A stretch of 64,000 bases of DNA. Origin: Paenibacillus typhae. Its GTDB lineage: Bacteria; Bacillota; Bacilli; Paenibacillales; Paenibacillaceae. A program made the translations under genes and the position numbers. Location of the stretch: assembly GCF_900099765.1 (NCBI RefSeq), contig NZ_FNDX01000023.1:1-64000 (forward strand). Reading direction: 5' to 3'. The notes under the pieces are model-generated. The model worked only from the letters and a program-made list of their open reading frames with translations, ran no database searches and had not been told where the DNA came from. Below, one piece after another: positions 51,884 through 61,011 of this stretch. The stretch's first letter is position 1. The number at the start of each line of letters is the position of its first letter.

Positions 51884-52879
51884 ATGACGCAGAAGCTCAG
51901 ATGGGGAATACTCGGCTGTGCCCAAATCGCAACCGGCTCGGTCATGCCGGCCATTCAGGAATCAAAGACAGGTGTGATCGAGGCGGTAGCGAGCCGGGGG
52001 CTGGAAAAAAGCAGTAAGGTCGCGGCGGAGTTTGGTGTCAGCAAGGCCTACGGCAGCTATGAAGAGCTGCTGGCGGATCCGGGGATTGACGCTGTATACA
52101 TTCCGCTGCCCAATCATCTGCACCGGGAATGGGTAATCCGTGCAGCCGAAGCAGGCAAGCATGTGCTGTGCGAAAAGCCGATTGCGCTCAGCAGCGCGGA
52201 GGCGGAGGAGATGGTGGCCGCCTGCAGCAAGGCGGGTGTGCATCTGGCCGAAGCGTATATGTACCGGCATCATCCGCGCATTGCGCAGCTGCGGGAGATC
52301 ATCGCCCGGGGGGACATCGGTGAGCTGCGGGCGATCCGCGGTGCTTTTACCTATAACGATGCAACGGACACGACAAATATCCGCTTCAAGTCCGCCTGGG
52401 GCGGCGGCTCGCTGTATGACGTCGGCTGCTACCCGCTCAGTGCGGCGCGGCTGCTGTTTGATGCGGAGCCGGAAGCGGTGACGGTACAGGCCATTTTCTC
52501 TCCGGAGCATGATAATGTGGACATGATGGCTTCAGGCCTGGTAGAGTTTCCGGGCGGTGTAAGCCTGACCTTTGACTGCGGAATGTGGGCGTATAACCGC
52601 CAGCTGCTGGAGGTGCTCGGCACGGAAGGGATGATCGAGATTCCGATGCCGTTCAACGCCAGATTTGAAGACGCCGATTTTCTTGTCTACAAAGGCGGCG
52701 AGGTAAGCCGGTTTGCAGCGGCCGGCGCCAATCCGTATGTCGAGCAGGCTGATCACTTCGCTGCTGCCGTAAACGGAGGGAAGCCGTTTGCCGCAGAGAA
52801 TGATCCCGTGCTCAGCATGCGGCTGATTGAAGCCTGCCTTGACTCCGCCCGGCGGCGGGAGCGGGTCAGCCTGACATAA
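51884..52879 (+). CDS. Gfo/Idh/MocA-family oxidoreductase
   Basis: The 331-residue protein has the N-terminal NAD(P) Rossmann start LRWGILGCAQIATGSVMPA and the family motif HVLCEKPIAL with Lys near 96, AEAYMYRHHPR near 125, and DVGCYPLSAARLLF near 185, where the DxxxH-like site is DVGCYP. This matches dehydrogenases that act on sugars, sugar phosphates or inositol-like compounds; the substrate is unknown. AAGGAAGG lies upstream of the ATG. It is a single-gene unit ending at a strong terminator. Confidence 0.88.
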   Translation: MTQKLRWGILGCAQIATGSVMPAIQESKTGVIEAVASRGLEKSSKVAAEFGVSKAYGSYEELLADPGIDAVYIPLPNHLHREWVIRAAEAGKHVLCEKPIALSSAEAEEMVAACSKAGVHLAEAYMYRHHPRIAQLREIIARGDIGELRAIRGAFTYNDATDTTNIRFKSAWGGGSLYDVGCYPLSAARLLFDAEPEAVTVQAIFSPEHDNVDMMASGLVEFPGGVSLTFDCGMWAYNRQLLEVLGTEGMIEIPMPFNARFEDADFLVYKGGEVSRFAAAGANPYVEQADHFAAAVNGGKPFAAENDPVLSMRLIEACLDSARRRERVSLT

Positions 52880-52893
52880 AGTAAATAAACGGC

Positions 52894-52937
52894 AAAAACC
52901 TCCGTATCCGCTGTAGTAGCGGATACGGAGGTTTTTT
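52894..52937 (+). terminator. Terminator after the Gfo/Idh/MocA gene
   Basis: AAAAACCTCCGTATCCGCT pairs with AGCGGATACGGAGGTTTTTT around a short loop. It starts 14 bp past the stop. Confidence 0.93.
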
Positions 52938-53050
52938 GCTGTGAACATTTATAATAGCCCGCGTAAGTTGAATTTTGGTAGAATAGGAATATTGCTGGAA
53001 ACCTGTATGGCGCATTCCTATTACGGCTGCTGAAAGGAGCTTCTATACTC

Positions 53051-53851
53051 ATGAATCATGCGCAAGAACCGGTTATTTCAATTGAAGGCCTATGGATGAA
53101 TTACAGTGACAGAATGGTGCTGCGGGGAATCGACCTTGCGGTCTACCCCGGCCAGATTATCGGCTATATCGGACCAAACGGGGCAGGCAAGAGCACCACG
53201 GTCAAGATTATGCTGGGTCTGGTCGAAGGCTACACGGGTACCGTCCGGATTTTTGGCAGAGATATTTCAGACGGTGACGCTGCTTACAAAAGACGAATCG
53301 GTTACGTTCCGGAGGTTGCCGAGCTGTACGACAGCCTGACCGCCAAAGAATACCTGGGTTTTATCGGTGAACTCTACGGGATGAAGCGGACGGATGCCGA
53401 GGAGAAGGCAGAGCGGCTGATGGGGCTGCTTAATCTGGAGCATGCTTTCAATATGCGGATTGCCTCCTATTCCAAGGGGATGAGGCAGAAGGTGCTGCTG
53501 ATCTCGAGCATGCTGCATGATCCGGATATCCTTTTCCTTGATGAGCCGCTGAGCGGGCTGGATGCCAATAGTGTAATGATCGTTAAGGAGATTTTTGCTT
53601 CGCTGGCCGCCCGCGGCAAGACAATTTTTTATTCCTCTCATATTATGGACGTGGTTGAGAAAATCAGCAGCCGGATCATTCTGATTAACGGCGGGGACAT
53701 TGTAGCGGACGGAAGCTTTGCCGAGCTGAAGGAGAAGAGCCGCGAAGGCTCGCTTGAAGGGATTTTCAACGAGCTGACCGGTTTTGACCGTTTCCGGGAT
53801 ATTGCCGGGGAATTCGTTGCAGTTATTGGTGAAGGTGATTCCAATGACTGA
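53051..53851 (+). CDS. ABC exporter ATP-binding protein
   Basis: The 266-residue ATPase has Walker A GPNGAGKST, Q-loop GYVPEVAELYDSL, signature SYSKGMRQKVLL (LSGGQ variant as in ABC-2 exporters) and Walker B ILFLDEPLSGLD, with the H-loop YSSHIMDVV. It resembles EcsA and other ABC-2-type exporters. Its stop overlaps the permease gene by 8 nt. AAAGGAG lies before the ATG. The exported substrate is unknown. Confidence 0.9.
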   Translation: MNHAQEPVISIEGLWMNYSDRMVLRGIDLAVYPGQIIGYIGPNGAGKSTTVKIMLGLVEGYTGTVRIFGRDISDGDAAYKRRIGYVPEVAELYDSLTAKEYLGFIGELYGMKRTDAEEKAERLMGLLNLEHAFNMRIASYSKGMRQKVLLISSMLHDPDILFLDEPLSGLDANSVMIVKEIFASLAARGKTIFYSSHIMDVVEKISSRIILINGGDIVADGSFAELKEKSREGSLEGIFNELTGFDRFRDIAGEFVAVIGEGDSND

Positions 53852-55487
53852 ATTTTATGTGCTGAAGCTGCTTGACCGGCTGCAGGGCGTATTCCGGAGA
53901 ACCGGTGTTGACTACCCCGTTCTGCGCAGTATTCTGCAGGTCAAACTGACAATGGACGCAAGGCGTACCCCGACTGTGCTCGCCGGAGGGAAGGACAACA
54001 AGCAGACTACAGCAGAAGGCTCGCCTTTCCGTATACAGTGGATTTATCTGCTGCTCGGCCTGATGCTGATCCTTTTCGTCGTGCAGGACGGCAATTATAT
54101 TTTTTCTATGAGTATTACCTTCGCCATTCTGATGTTTATGATTGCAACGACGCTGATTTCAGACTTTTCCTCCGTAATGCTGGATTTGCGGGATAAAAAT
54201 ATCCTGTTCTCCAAGCCGGTGAACCGCCGGACGCTGAATATGGCGAAGAGCCTGCATGTCCTAATCTATTTGCTTACTTTAACATTAACGGTTACAGGGC
54301 CATCGCTGATCGTTTCCTTGTTCAAGCAGGGGATCGTCTTCTTCCTTATCTATGCCGCAGCCGTCATTCTGATGGATTGCCTGATCCTTGTCATTACAGC
54401 ATTGATCTATTTACTGATTCTGCGGGTCTTTGACGGGGAAAAGCTGAAGGACATCATTAATTATGTACAGATCATTTTGTCCATCGGAATTGCGGTAGGC
54501 TATCAGCTGGTCTCCCGCCTGTTCAACCTGGCCGACCTGACGGTGTCCTATGAGCCGGCCTGGTGGCAGTATCTGCTGGCCCCGGCCTGGTTTGCCTCAC
54601 CCTTCGAGCTCCTGCTGGGCGGGAACCGTTCGGTTCATCTGACCGTTATGTCCGTGCTGGCCCTGGTGGTCCCTGTGCTGCTGCTTGCGGTGTATATCAA
54701 GCTTATGCCGATGTTTGAACGGAGCCTGCAGAAGCTGGCATCGGAGGAGGGGGCCGGGAAGGACAGCGGAAATATGGCCCGCCGGCTGTCAGAGCTCTTC
54801 TGCCAGGGCAAGGAGGAGGCGTTGTTCTTCCGCTTCACCTGGTCAATGATGCGTAATGAGCGTGATTTCAAGCTCAAGGTGTATCCCACCTTCGGCCTGT
54901 CCTTGATTTTGCCGTTTATCTTCATCTTTAATGTCCTGTGGGGCGGTGGAGGTCTGGAGGAGCTGCGCAACACCAAGGCATTCCTGTTCATTTACTTCTG
55001 TGCGCTTCTGATGATGACCGCTGTGCAGATGCTGCGTTATTCTACAAGCTACCGGGGGGCCTGGATCTACAAGACGATTCCGCTGCCCGGATTATCTCCG
55101 GTCTACCGGGGAATGCTCAAGGCGGCTATCCTTCGGCTGCTGATACCGCTTTTTGTCATTGAAGGGGCCATTTTTCTGTGGTTATTCGGCGTGCGCTTTC
55201 TGCCGCACCTGATTATTGTGCTGCCTGCCCTGCTGCTGTATTCGGTGCTGTGCTTCCGTCTTCTGCCGAAGTCACTGCCGTTCTCGGAGCAGTACAGCGC
55301 TGCCAGACAAAAGGATTTTACAGGGAGCGCCTTTGTGCAGATGTTTATTCTGATGGGCCTGGCGGGGCTTCATTACGTGATCAGCCTGATTCCGTTTGGA
55401 ATTTACATCTATGCTCCAGTTCTGGTAATCGCCAATTGGTGGATCTGGCGCATCTCTTTTCCCCGGGCGGAGCTGGGGGGATCATAG
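53844..55487 (+). CDS. ABC exporter transmembrane protein
   Basis: The 547-residue protein has about 12 hydrophobic segments with a large cytoplasmic part near 280-330 (LQKLASEEGAGKDSGNMARRL). It lacks an ATPase domain and belongs with the overlapping ATPase gene. The N-terminal 75 residues are hydrophilic and include DARRTPTVLAGGK. Such large half-membrane exporters act in stress or peptide export, but no specific family is recognised. The ATG at 53844 is chosen; a longer frame to 53784 overlaps the ATPase gene without a ribosome site. Confidence 0.82.
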   Translation: MTEFYVLKLLDRLQGVFRRTGVDYPVLRSILQVKLTMDARRTPTVLAGGKDNKQTTAEGSPFRIQWIYLLLGLMLILFVVQDGNYIFSMSITFAILMFMIATTLISDFSSVMLDLRDKNILFSKPVNRRTLNMAKSLHVLIYLLTLTLTVTGPSLIVSLFKQGIVFFLIYAAAVILMDCLILVITALIYLLILRVFDGEKLKDIINYVQIILSIGIAVGYQLVSRLFNLADLTVSYEPAWWQYLLAPAWFASPFELLLGGNRSVHLTVMSVLALVVPVLLLAVYIKLMPMFERSLQKLASEEGAGKDSGNMARRLSELFCQGKEEALFFRFTWSMMRNERDFKLKVYPTFGLSLILPFIFIFNVLWGGGGLEELRNTKAFLFIYFCALLMMTAVQMLRYSTSYRGAWIYKTIPLPGLSPVYRGMLKAAILRLLIPLFVIEGAIFLWLFGVRFLPHLIIVLPALLLYSVLCFRLLPKSLPFSEQYSAARQKDFTGSAFVQMFILMGLAGLHYVISLIPFGIYIYAPVLVIANWWIWRISFPRAELGGS

Positions 55488-55574
55488 CTGCCAGCCGGGA
55501 AAACCCCGCAGGTACGGACAAATATGGACATTTTTTGCCGCCTTCGAAAAAAGGGTCTAAGTTCCAGTATTTAC

Positions 55575-55604
55575 TTAGACAGTATAGCAAATACAAGGTA
55601 GAAT
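55575..55604 (+). promoter_or_regulatory. Possible promoter of the MHYT gene
   Basis: TTAGAC at 55575-55580 and TAGAAT at 55599-55604 with 18 nt between, 134 nt before the start. The arms GTCTAAGT (55555-55562) and ACTTAGAC (55573-55580) form a dyad over the -35. Confidence 0.35.
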
Positions 55605-55737
55605 ACAGCTAAAGTTACTTCTCATAGCAATCTATAATCTCTATACACTCTTCCGTTTATCTGATATTCGTAATAGATTTTTGTACTTGAGAATGAGCTG
55701 AACGATAATGATAATTTAACCGGTGAAGAGGTCAACT

Positions 55738-57750
55738 ATGGATCAAATGGGAACCCACTATAATACTTGGATTGTTTTACTATCTTTTGCACTTGCTGTT
55801 ACTGCGGCCTATTCGGCGCTTAACCTGATTTCCAAGGTTCCCCACTCCACAGGAAGAATCCGCCGGCTCTGGCTTATGTCAGCCGCATGCGTACTCGGCA
55901 GCGGAATGTGGGCCATGCATTTCGTCGGTATTATGGCTACCCATTTTCCGTTTGAGATCGGCTACCGTCCGGGCAGAGCGGTATTATCCCTGCTGGTCAG
56001 CATGCTCTGCAGCTTCGGGGCGTTGTGGATTGCCACCGTACCCCGCCAGAGGATGTGGCGGCGGACACTTAGCGGGCTGATTCTGGGTGCAGGGATTTCC
56101 GTGATGCATTATATCGGAATCTCCTCTATGGAGATTGAAGGCAAGATGCATTATGAGCCGCTCGCCCAGGCGATTTCCGTTCTGATAGCCCTGCTGGCAT
56201 CTTACATCGGTATTTTTCTGTTCCGGCGGTTCCGGGAGCAGGAGTATTTCAGCCGGCGCTGGAAGTTCGCTTCCGCCCTGTTCATCGGATTCGCAGTTAC
56301 CGGTATGCATTATATAAGCCTTAGAACAAGCTATTTTCAATATGACGGATGGAATGGCACCAAGCCTGTTGTCATGGAGACAGATGTAATTCTGCTGACC
56401 GGAGTATCCCTCGTAACCCTGTTTATGCTGGCCATCTCCGGCGGGGCAGTGTTCCTTGACCGGCATGTGCTGGAACGGATGGCCTATCATGATCCGCTGA
56501 CCGAGCTGCCGAACCGCCATGGTCTGGAGCGCTATTTCAGGGATGAGTTCTTCGGTGACAATCCGGGAGCAGTGTTCTTTGTGGACCTGGACCGCTTCAA
56601 ATCAATTAATGATACCCTCGGGCATGATATCGGCGATTTGCTGCTGCAGGAGGTTGCAGACCGGCTGAGAACATGCGTAGGCTCCAAAGGTAAGGTATTC
56701 CGGCTCGGCGGCGATGAATTTCTGATTGCCCTGCCGGATTCCAGTATAGAGAACGCCCAGGAGGAGGCCCTGCACATTCTGCAGGAGCTCAAGAAATCAT
56801 ACAGCATTGAAGGTAATGAGCTGTATGTGACGGCCAGTGTCGGCATCAGCATGACACCGGCGCACGGCACGGACCGTTCAGCTCTGATGAAGGCTGCCGA
56901 TACGGCACTATACACCTCGAAGGACTCCGGCAAGAACAAGTTCAGTGTGTTCGACCAGGAGATGAACCGCTACCAGCTCCGGCGCATGTCGCTGGAGAAG
57001 GATCTGCGCAAGGCGCTTGCCCGCTCGGAGTTTATGGTAGTCTATCAGCCTAAATGGGACTCTCTGATGAATGTCACTGTCGGCCTTGAGGCGCTGCTGC
57101 GCTGGAAGCATCCGGATCACGGGATCATCTCCCCGGCGGAATTCATCCCGATTGCCGAGGAGACCGGCCTGATCGTACCGATTACCTACTGGATGCTGCA
57201 GGATGTCTGTGTCCAGAATATGAGCTGGCATAAAGACCAGATCGCAAATGTGCCTGTGTCGATTAATATGTCGGCAAGAATGTTCGAGAACGGAAGCCTG
57301 TACGATGTAGTTTCCGAGGCGCTTGCCAGCTCCGGTCTTGAACCGCACTTTCTCGAGCTGGAGATTACCGAATCCATTGCCATGAACAATATGGAGGAGA
57401 CGGTAGCCCAGCTCTCCAAGCTCCGGGATATCGGTGTACGCGTGTCTCTGGACGACTTCGGGACTGGCTTCTCCTCACTCGGAAATCTTGATGAGATTCC
57501 GGTCAACACGCTCAAGATCGACCAGGTGTTTATCCGCAAGAGCAAAATGCATTCCAAAAAAGCCATCATCAGCAATATCATCGCTATCGCCAGCAACCTC
57601 AATATGGAGGTAGTCGCCGAGGGCGTTGAAACACCCGAGCAGATTGAGCTGCTGCAGTCCTTGGGCTGCCGGGTCATGCAGGGCTTCTACTACGGCCGCC
57701 CGATGCCGGTGAATGAGCTGGGCCAATGGTTTATTGAGAACACGGCCTAG
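55738..57750 (+). CDS. MHYT-GGDEF-EAL protein (c-di-GMP turnover)
   Basis: The 670-residue protein has an N-terminal MHYT sensor of seven membrane helices with three M-H-x-x repeats (WAMHFVGIMA, SVMHYIGISSM, TGMHYISLRTS), thought to bind a copper or gas ligand. GGDEF (about 240-405) has LGGDEF intact but no RxxD I-site; EAL (415-665) has GLEALLRWKHP, SLDDFGTGFSSLGNL and VAEGVET. It should act in c-di-GMP synthesis or breakdown depending on ligand. The ATG at 55738 has AGAGG 6 nt upstream; a GTG at 55723 overlaps that site. It is the fourth c-di-GMP enzyme in 40 kb. Confidence 0.92.
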   Translation: MDQMGTHYNTWIVLLSFALAVTAAYSALNLISKVPHSTGRIRRLWLMSAACVLGSGMWAMHFVGIMATHFPFEIGYRPGRAVLSLLVSMLCSFGALWIATVPRQRMWRRTLSGLILGAGISVMHYIGISSMEIEGKMHYEPLAQAISVLIALLASYIGIFLFRRFREQEYFSRRWKFASALFIGFAVTGMHYISLRTSYFQYDGWNGTKPVVMETDVILLTGVSLVTLFMLAISGGAVFLDRHVLERMAYHDPLTELPNRHGLERYFRDEFFGDNPGAVFFVDLDRFKSINDTLGHDIGDLLLQEVADRLRTCVGSKGKVFRLGGDEFLIALPDSSIENAQEEALHILQELKKSYSIEGNELYVTASVGISMTPAHGTDRSALMKAADTALYTSKDSGKNKFSVFDQEMNRYQLRRMSLEKDLRKALARSEFMVVYQPKWDSLMNVTVGLEALLRWKHPDHGIISPAEFIPIAEETGLIVPITYWMLQDVCVQNMSWHKDQIANVPVSINMSARMFENGSLYDVVSEALASSGLEPHFLELEITESIAMNNMEETVAQLSKLRDIGVRVSLDDFGTGFSSLGNLDEIPVNTLKIDQVFIRKSKMHSKKAIISNIIAIASNLNMEVVAEGVETPEQIELLQSLGCRVMQGFYYGRPMPVNELGQWFIENTA

Positions 57751-57775
57751 ATAATACATAATGCTGCTGCTACTG

Positions 57776-57817
57776 TTAACGCGGCAATCTGCTGGACAAG
57801 CGGGTTGCCGCGTTAAC
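57776..57817 (+). terminator. Hairpin after the MHYT gene
   Basis: GTTAACGCGGCAA and TTGCCGCGTTAAC form a perfect 13-bp stem 26 bp past the stop. No T run follows, so termination efficiency is doubtful. Confidence 0.6.
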
Positions 57818-57945
57818 GGTTTACTGGCCGGATAACGCTGCTTGTGTGTACCCCTTCTGCGAGAAATGTCTGGGCTTGACCCTTTATTAGGCCAAAAAGG
57901 GTCTGGTCAATCCTAGCGAACCGACCGACTGAGATTCCCCCGCAT

Positions 57946-58132
57946 CTAGTTGGATTTTTGCTATCTAATTCTCTGCTAAACGCTGCTGACAGGAAACTAG
58001 GTGGAAAAACGTCACTTCATTTTGCCGTAATCGCCTCCAGAGCGATAAATGACTCGAAATAGATGCCCTTTTTCTACCTAATAGTCGTAACTGTGAAAAA
58101 AAGGCGAAATTAAGTGCCGAAAATCCAATTAG
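57946..58132. repeat. Four-unit inverted cluster of a dispersed intergenic repeat
   Basis: In the gene-free gap 57751-58562, about 30-bp units start CTAGTTGGATTTTTGC (57946, plus), CTAGGTGGAAAAACG (57997, plus), TTAGGTAGAAAAAGG (58083, minus) and CTAATTGGATTTTCGG (58132, minus). The second and fourth share 21 of 30 positions, including CACTT and ATTT-GCC at matching places. Two units point each way, so the cluster can fold into one large hairpin. The same unit occurs at 315-459. Confidence 0.7.
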
Positions 58133-58236
58133 TTAGATTGAGCTTCCAAGTGTGCAAGGGGGAGTGGCGGAAGAGTGCTGCGCTTAGAAGCTTTAACGTC
58201 TGCCGGGAACCCTCTCCAAGTCATTTAAAAGTAACC

Positions 58237-58278
58237 AAAAAAGCAGCCAAGTCCGTTGTCAGGACTTGCTGCTTTTTT
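58237..58278. terminator. Bidirectional hairpin terminator in the 57.8-58.6 kb gap
   Basis: AAAAAAGCAGCCAAGTCC pairs with GGACTTGCTGCTTTTTT. T runs exist on both strands. It may end the chemoreceptor transcript (minus) or read-through from the MHYT gene (plus). Confidence 0.8.
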
Positions 58279-58300
58279 CTATCCCCCTCTTTAAAGGGGG

Positions 58301-58563
58301 GGATTCTTTAAAGGGTGTTGAGATGAACGTTGAGGTGGGAGCGGCGGAGGGGAAGTTTGGAACTGTAGGAGCGTTAGCGTCCGCCTGAAAGCTTTTCGAA
58401 GAAAAGCTAGCTACGGAAGCATATGCTGTGTTTGAATTTCAACCGCGGCGGCGGTTTCAAATTAGGAAATTCAAACATAACAGCGGCCGGAAGTCCAAAC
58501 ATTCCCCGCAGCTGCGGCCTAACCTCAACCCCCGGTCATTTAAAAATGCCCTTTAACAAATCC
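58301..58563. repeat. 263-bp nested inverted-repeat element
   Basis: Four pairs of arms nest in order: GGATTCTTTAAAGGG (58301) with CCCTTTAACAAATCC (58549-58563), 13/15; GTTGAGGT (58329) with ACCTCAAC (58522), perfect; GGGGAAGTTTGGA (58349) with TCCAAACATTCCCC (58494), one bulge; TGTTTGAATTTC (58429) with GAAATTCAAACA (58466), perfect, plus AACCGC/GCGGTT inside. The right arm ends on the stop codon of the chemoreceptor gene. A diverged partial relative (GGGAGTGGCGGA ... CGTCTGCC) lies at about 58160-58208. It holds no gene. Confidence 0.8.
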
Positions 58564-60257
58564 TATATTTTAAAGTTCTCAACAAGCACCTGAAGCTTCT
58601 CCGCCAGCGAAGACAGGAAGGCGGCGGAAGCCTCCACCTCCTGCATAGCAGCAAGCTGCTCCTGGGAGGAAGCGGAGAGCATCTCTGCGCCTTCGGCAGT
58701 CTGGTTGGAGACAGCCACGATGCTCTGGATCGCAGCTACCAGATCGCTGGAGATGAGAGCGAGATCACGGACGGTCTCGGAAATCTGCTGGCTCTGGGAG
58801 GACATGTCCGAGACGGAGGTTTCAATCTCCGAGAAGGATTTGCCGGCAGCAATAATCATGGCTTTGCCCTCGACCATTTCATCGGTGGAGCGTCTCATGG
58901 TCTCTCCGGCTTTGTCCATCTGACTGACAATTTGGCTTACCAGCTCGCCGATCTGGGCAGCGGAGTTAGCCGAGCGTTCAGCCAGCTTGCGTACGGAACC
59001 GGCTACTACGGCAAAGCCGCGTCCTTCCTCGCCGGCCCGGGCAGCTTCAATAGCTGCATTCAGTGACAGAAGGTTGGTCTCCTCGGCAATACTGGAGATC
59101 GTACCGACAATACTCTCAATCTCCTTGGAATGACTGCCCAGCGTTTCGATGATTCCGGACAGATCGCTGATACTCTCACTTACGACCTGCATTTGAGAGG
59201 TGGTAGAATCCATGGATTCACGCCCGTTGCGGGCCTTGAGCGCATTATCTGCAGCTGTGTTCATTGCAGTGTCGGCAGTGCTGGCAATTTCCGTGATGAA
59301 CCTCGACATCTCCTGCACAGACCGGTAGCTGCCCTCCAGATTGCGCAGCTGGGTGTTGGCACCGTCGGCCAGATCAATGGTGACATTGACGCTGTGCTCT
59401 CCGGCCCGGTTGGTCTCCTGTGCGCTGGCGGACAGCTCTTGCGAAGAGGAAGCGACCAGCATCGACGTATCGTTGACCTGAGTGATTAGATTGCGCAGAC
59501 TGGTCGTCATTTCATTGAAATCCCGGGCCAGCGTGCCGATTTCATCTTTGCTTTTGAACAGAATCGGCTCCTGGGAAAGATCACCTCTGGCAACCGTGTT
59601 AACAGAGCCCGAGAGTCTGGTAAGCGGTCTGGTGGTTCTGCGGATAAATATGTATGCGGCAATAATAGCGATAACGAGAATCGATGCGCCGATGATGAAG
59701 GGCTGAAGGATAATATCCTGTGTCCGTTCCTGCACGAGAGCGCCGTCGAAATTGATAGCCATTAGAGCAATGATAGGTTTTGTGGGATCATGATCCTGAT
59801 AGATGGGGCCATAGCCGGTCTTGAGCGAGGTACCTTGATAGGTATAAACCTTGGAGTATGCAGAATGCTTCATGGTGGTAATCATAGCTTTGTCTTCTTC
59901 CGAGAAGTAGAACGGATCGCCGGCTTTGTATCCTCTTTCTTTGAGGTTGGCGTCAGCCGCGAGAATTGTACCGTCCAGCGACAGAATGAAGGATTCTTTA
60001 AAAATCGGTTTATGGTCATTGATCCAGCCGATGCGGTCTTCGATGGCAGCCAGCTTGCTGGTATCTCCTGCAGCCAGAGCCGAAATATCGGCGGGATCGA
60101 CGAGTCCGGTTGTAATATTGGCGCAGCCTACCAATTCTATACCTGCAGCTTCGTCTAACTGCTTGTACGCAGCGCGGTATCCGAAGAACCCGATGGATGA
60201 TCCGACGAGAAGTAACACGATAAGCATCATCCAAGTTAATTTTGTTGCCAATTTCAT
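58563..60257 (-). CDS. Methyl-accepting chemotaxis protein
   Basis: The 564-residue receptor has a membrane helix (about 10-30), an extracytoplasmic single-Cache-type sensor (about 35-185, FKESFILSLDGTILAAD), a second helix (IIGASILVIAIIAAYIF), HAMP (RPLTRLSGSVNTVARGDLS) and a signalling coiled coil to the end. The hairpin tip is EETNLLSLNAAIEAARAGEEGRGFAVVA, which contacts CheA and CheW. After it the usual ADEVRKLAE reads AGSVRKLAE, a change at two highly conserved positions. The ATG at 60257 is used. The ligand is unknown. Confidence 0.9.
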   Translation of the reverse strand: MKLATKLTWMMLIVLLLVGSSIGFFGYRAAYKQLDEAAGIELVGCANITTGLVDPADISALAAGDTSKLAAIEDRIGWINDHKPIFKESFILSLDGTILAADANLKERGYKAGDPFYFSEEDKAMITTMKHSAYSKVYTYQGTSLKTGYGPIYQDHDPTKPIIALMAINFDGALVQERTQDIILQPFIIGASILVIAIIAAYIFIRRTTRPLTRLSGSVNTVARGDLSQEPILFKSKDEIGTLARDFNEMTTSLRNLITQVNDTSMLVASSSQELSASAQETNRAGEHSVNVTIDLADGANTQLRNLEGSYRSVQEMSRFITEIASTADTAMNTAADNALKARNGRESMDSTTSQMQVVSESISDLSGIIETLGSHSKEIESIVGTISSIAEETNLLSLNAAIEAARAGEEGRGFAVVAGSVRKLAERSANSAAQIGELVSQIVSQMDKAGETMRRSTDEMVEGKAMIIAAGKSFSEIETSVSDMSSQSQQISETVRDLALISSDLVAAIQSIVAVSNQTAEGAEMLSASSQEQLAAMQEVEASAAFLSSLAEKLQVLVENFKI

Positions 60258-60471
60258 TGTTTGCACCACCAGCCCTGACTCTCTAAAATTTGGTGATATT
60301 TGTTATCACTGCTACGATTATAGCGCATCAATGTTCCCGGAGCATTAGCGAGAATATAGTATTTTTGTGTCGGAAAATGCAGGCTTTTTCAGGGTTTAGG
60401 CAAAAACATTGAATCCGCCCTGCCGAAAATGGTACGCTTGAAGCAGGACAAACGGACTGGGAGTGAGAGGG

Positions 60472-60903
60472 ATGGCACAGAAAATTGATCCGTTGATTGA
60501 AGCCCTGGGATTATCCATGTGGAGAGTACAGCGTAAAATCACATCGCAGATGTCTTTGCATAAAGAAATCGGCCTTACAGTGCCGCAATTTCATCTGCTG
60601 CATATCATTGCCCGTGAGAAAAAGGCACGGGTCATCCAGCTGGCAGAGCAGCTCGATGTGAAGTCGAGCGCGGTAACGGTAATGCTGGACCGTCTGGAGC
60701 TGCTTGGCCTTACTGCCCGCGTGCAGGATGAGAATGACCGCAGGGCCGTAACAGTGACGCTTACCGAAAAAGGCGAGGAGCTGCTCAAGGAAGCGCAGAA
60801 CCGCTCGCTGGTTCTGCTGACCGAGCATCTGGCGATCCTGAAGCCGGAGGAACTGGAGAAGTTCGCTGAATACTATACGCTTCTGGAGAAGCAGGAGCGG
60901 TAA
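60472..60903 (+). CDS. MarR-family transcriptional regulator
   Basis: The 143-residue winged-helix protein has the recognition helix region VIQLAEQLDVKSSAVTVMLDRL and the wing RVQDENDRRAVTVTLT with the D-x-R-R signature. No cysteine is visible, so thiol sensing is unlikely. The target is unknown: the neighbours are the divergent chemoreceptor and the convergent LTA-synthase gene. A short dyad, GTGATA-TTTGT-TATCAC, near 60290 lies in the shared upstream region and may be its operator. The ATG at 60472 has GGAG 8 nt upstream. Confidence 0.87.
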   Translation: MAQKIDPLIEALGLSMWRVQRKITSQMSLHKEIGLTVPQFHLLHIIAREKKARVIQLAEQLDVKSSAVTVMLDRLELLGLTARVQDENDRRAVTVTLTEKGEELLKEAQNRSLVLLTEHLAILKPEELEKFAEYYTLLEKQER

Positions 60904-60954
60904 TGACAGACTGGTCTCCGGGCTTATTTATTGAATAGAAGCAGCGCAATAACA

Positions 60955-60990
60955 AAACAGCCAGGCTCCATCACCGGAGCCTGGCTGTTT
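60955..60990. terminator. Bidirectional terminator between the MarR and LTA-synthase genes
   Basis: AAACAGCCAGGCTCC-ATCACC-GGAGCCTGGCTGTTT is a perfect 15-bp stem, 51 bp after the MarR stop and 21 bp before the LTA-synthase stop. Confidence 0.88.
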
Positions 60991-61011
60991 GTCATTGTTT
61001 CTGGCTTCAAT

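Noticed and set aside
55702..55714. GATAATGATAAT before the MHYT gene, resembling part of a Fur box
   Set aside because: Only two of three hexamers are present and no iron genes are nearby.
58114..58311. 65-codon plus-strand frame in the repeat region
   Set aside because: It covers a repeat unit and a terminator hairpin, so it is unlikely to be translated.
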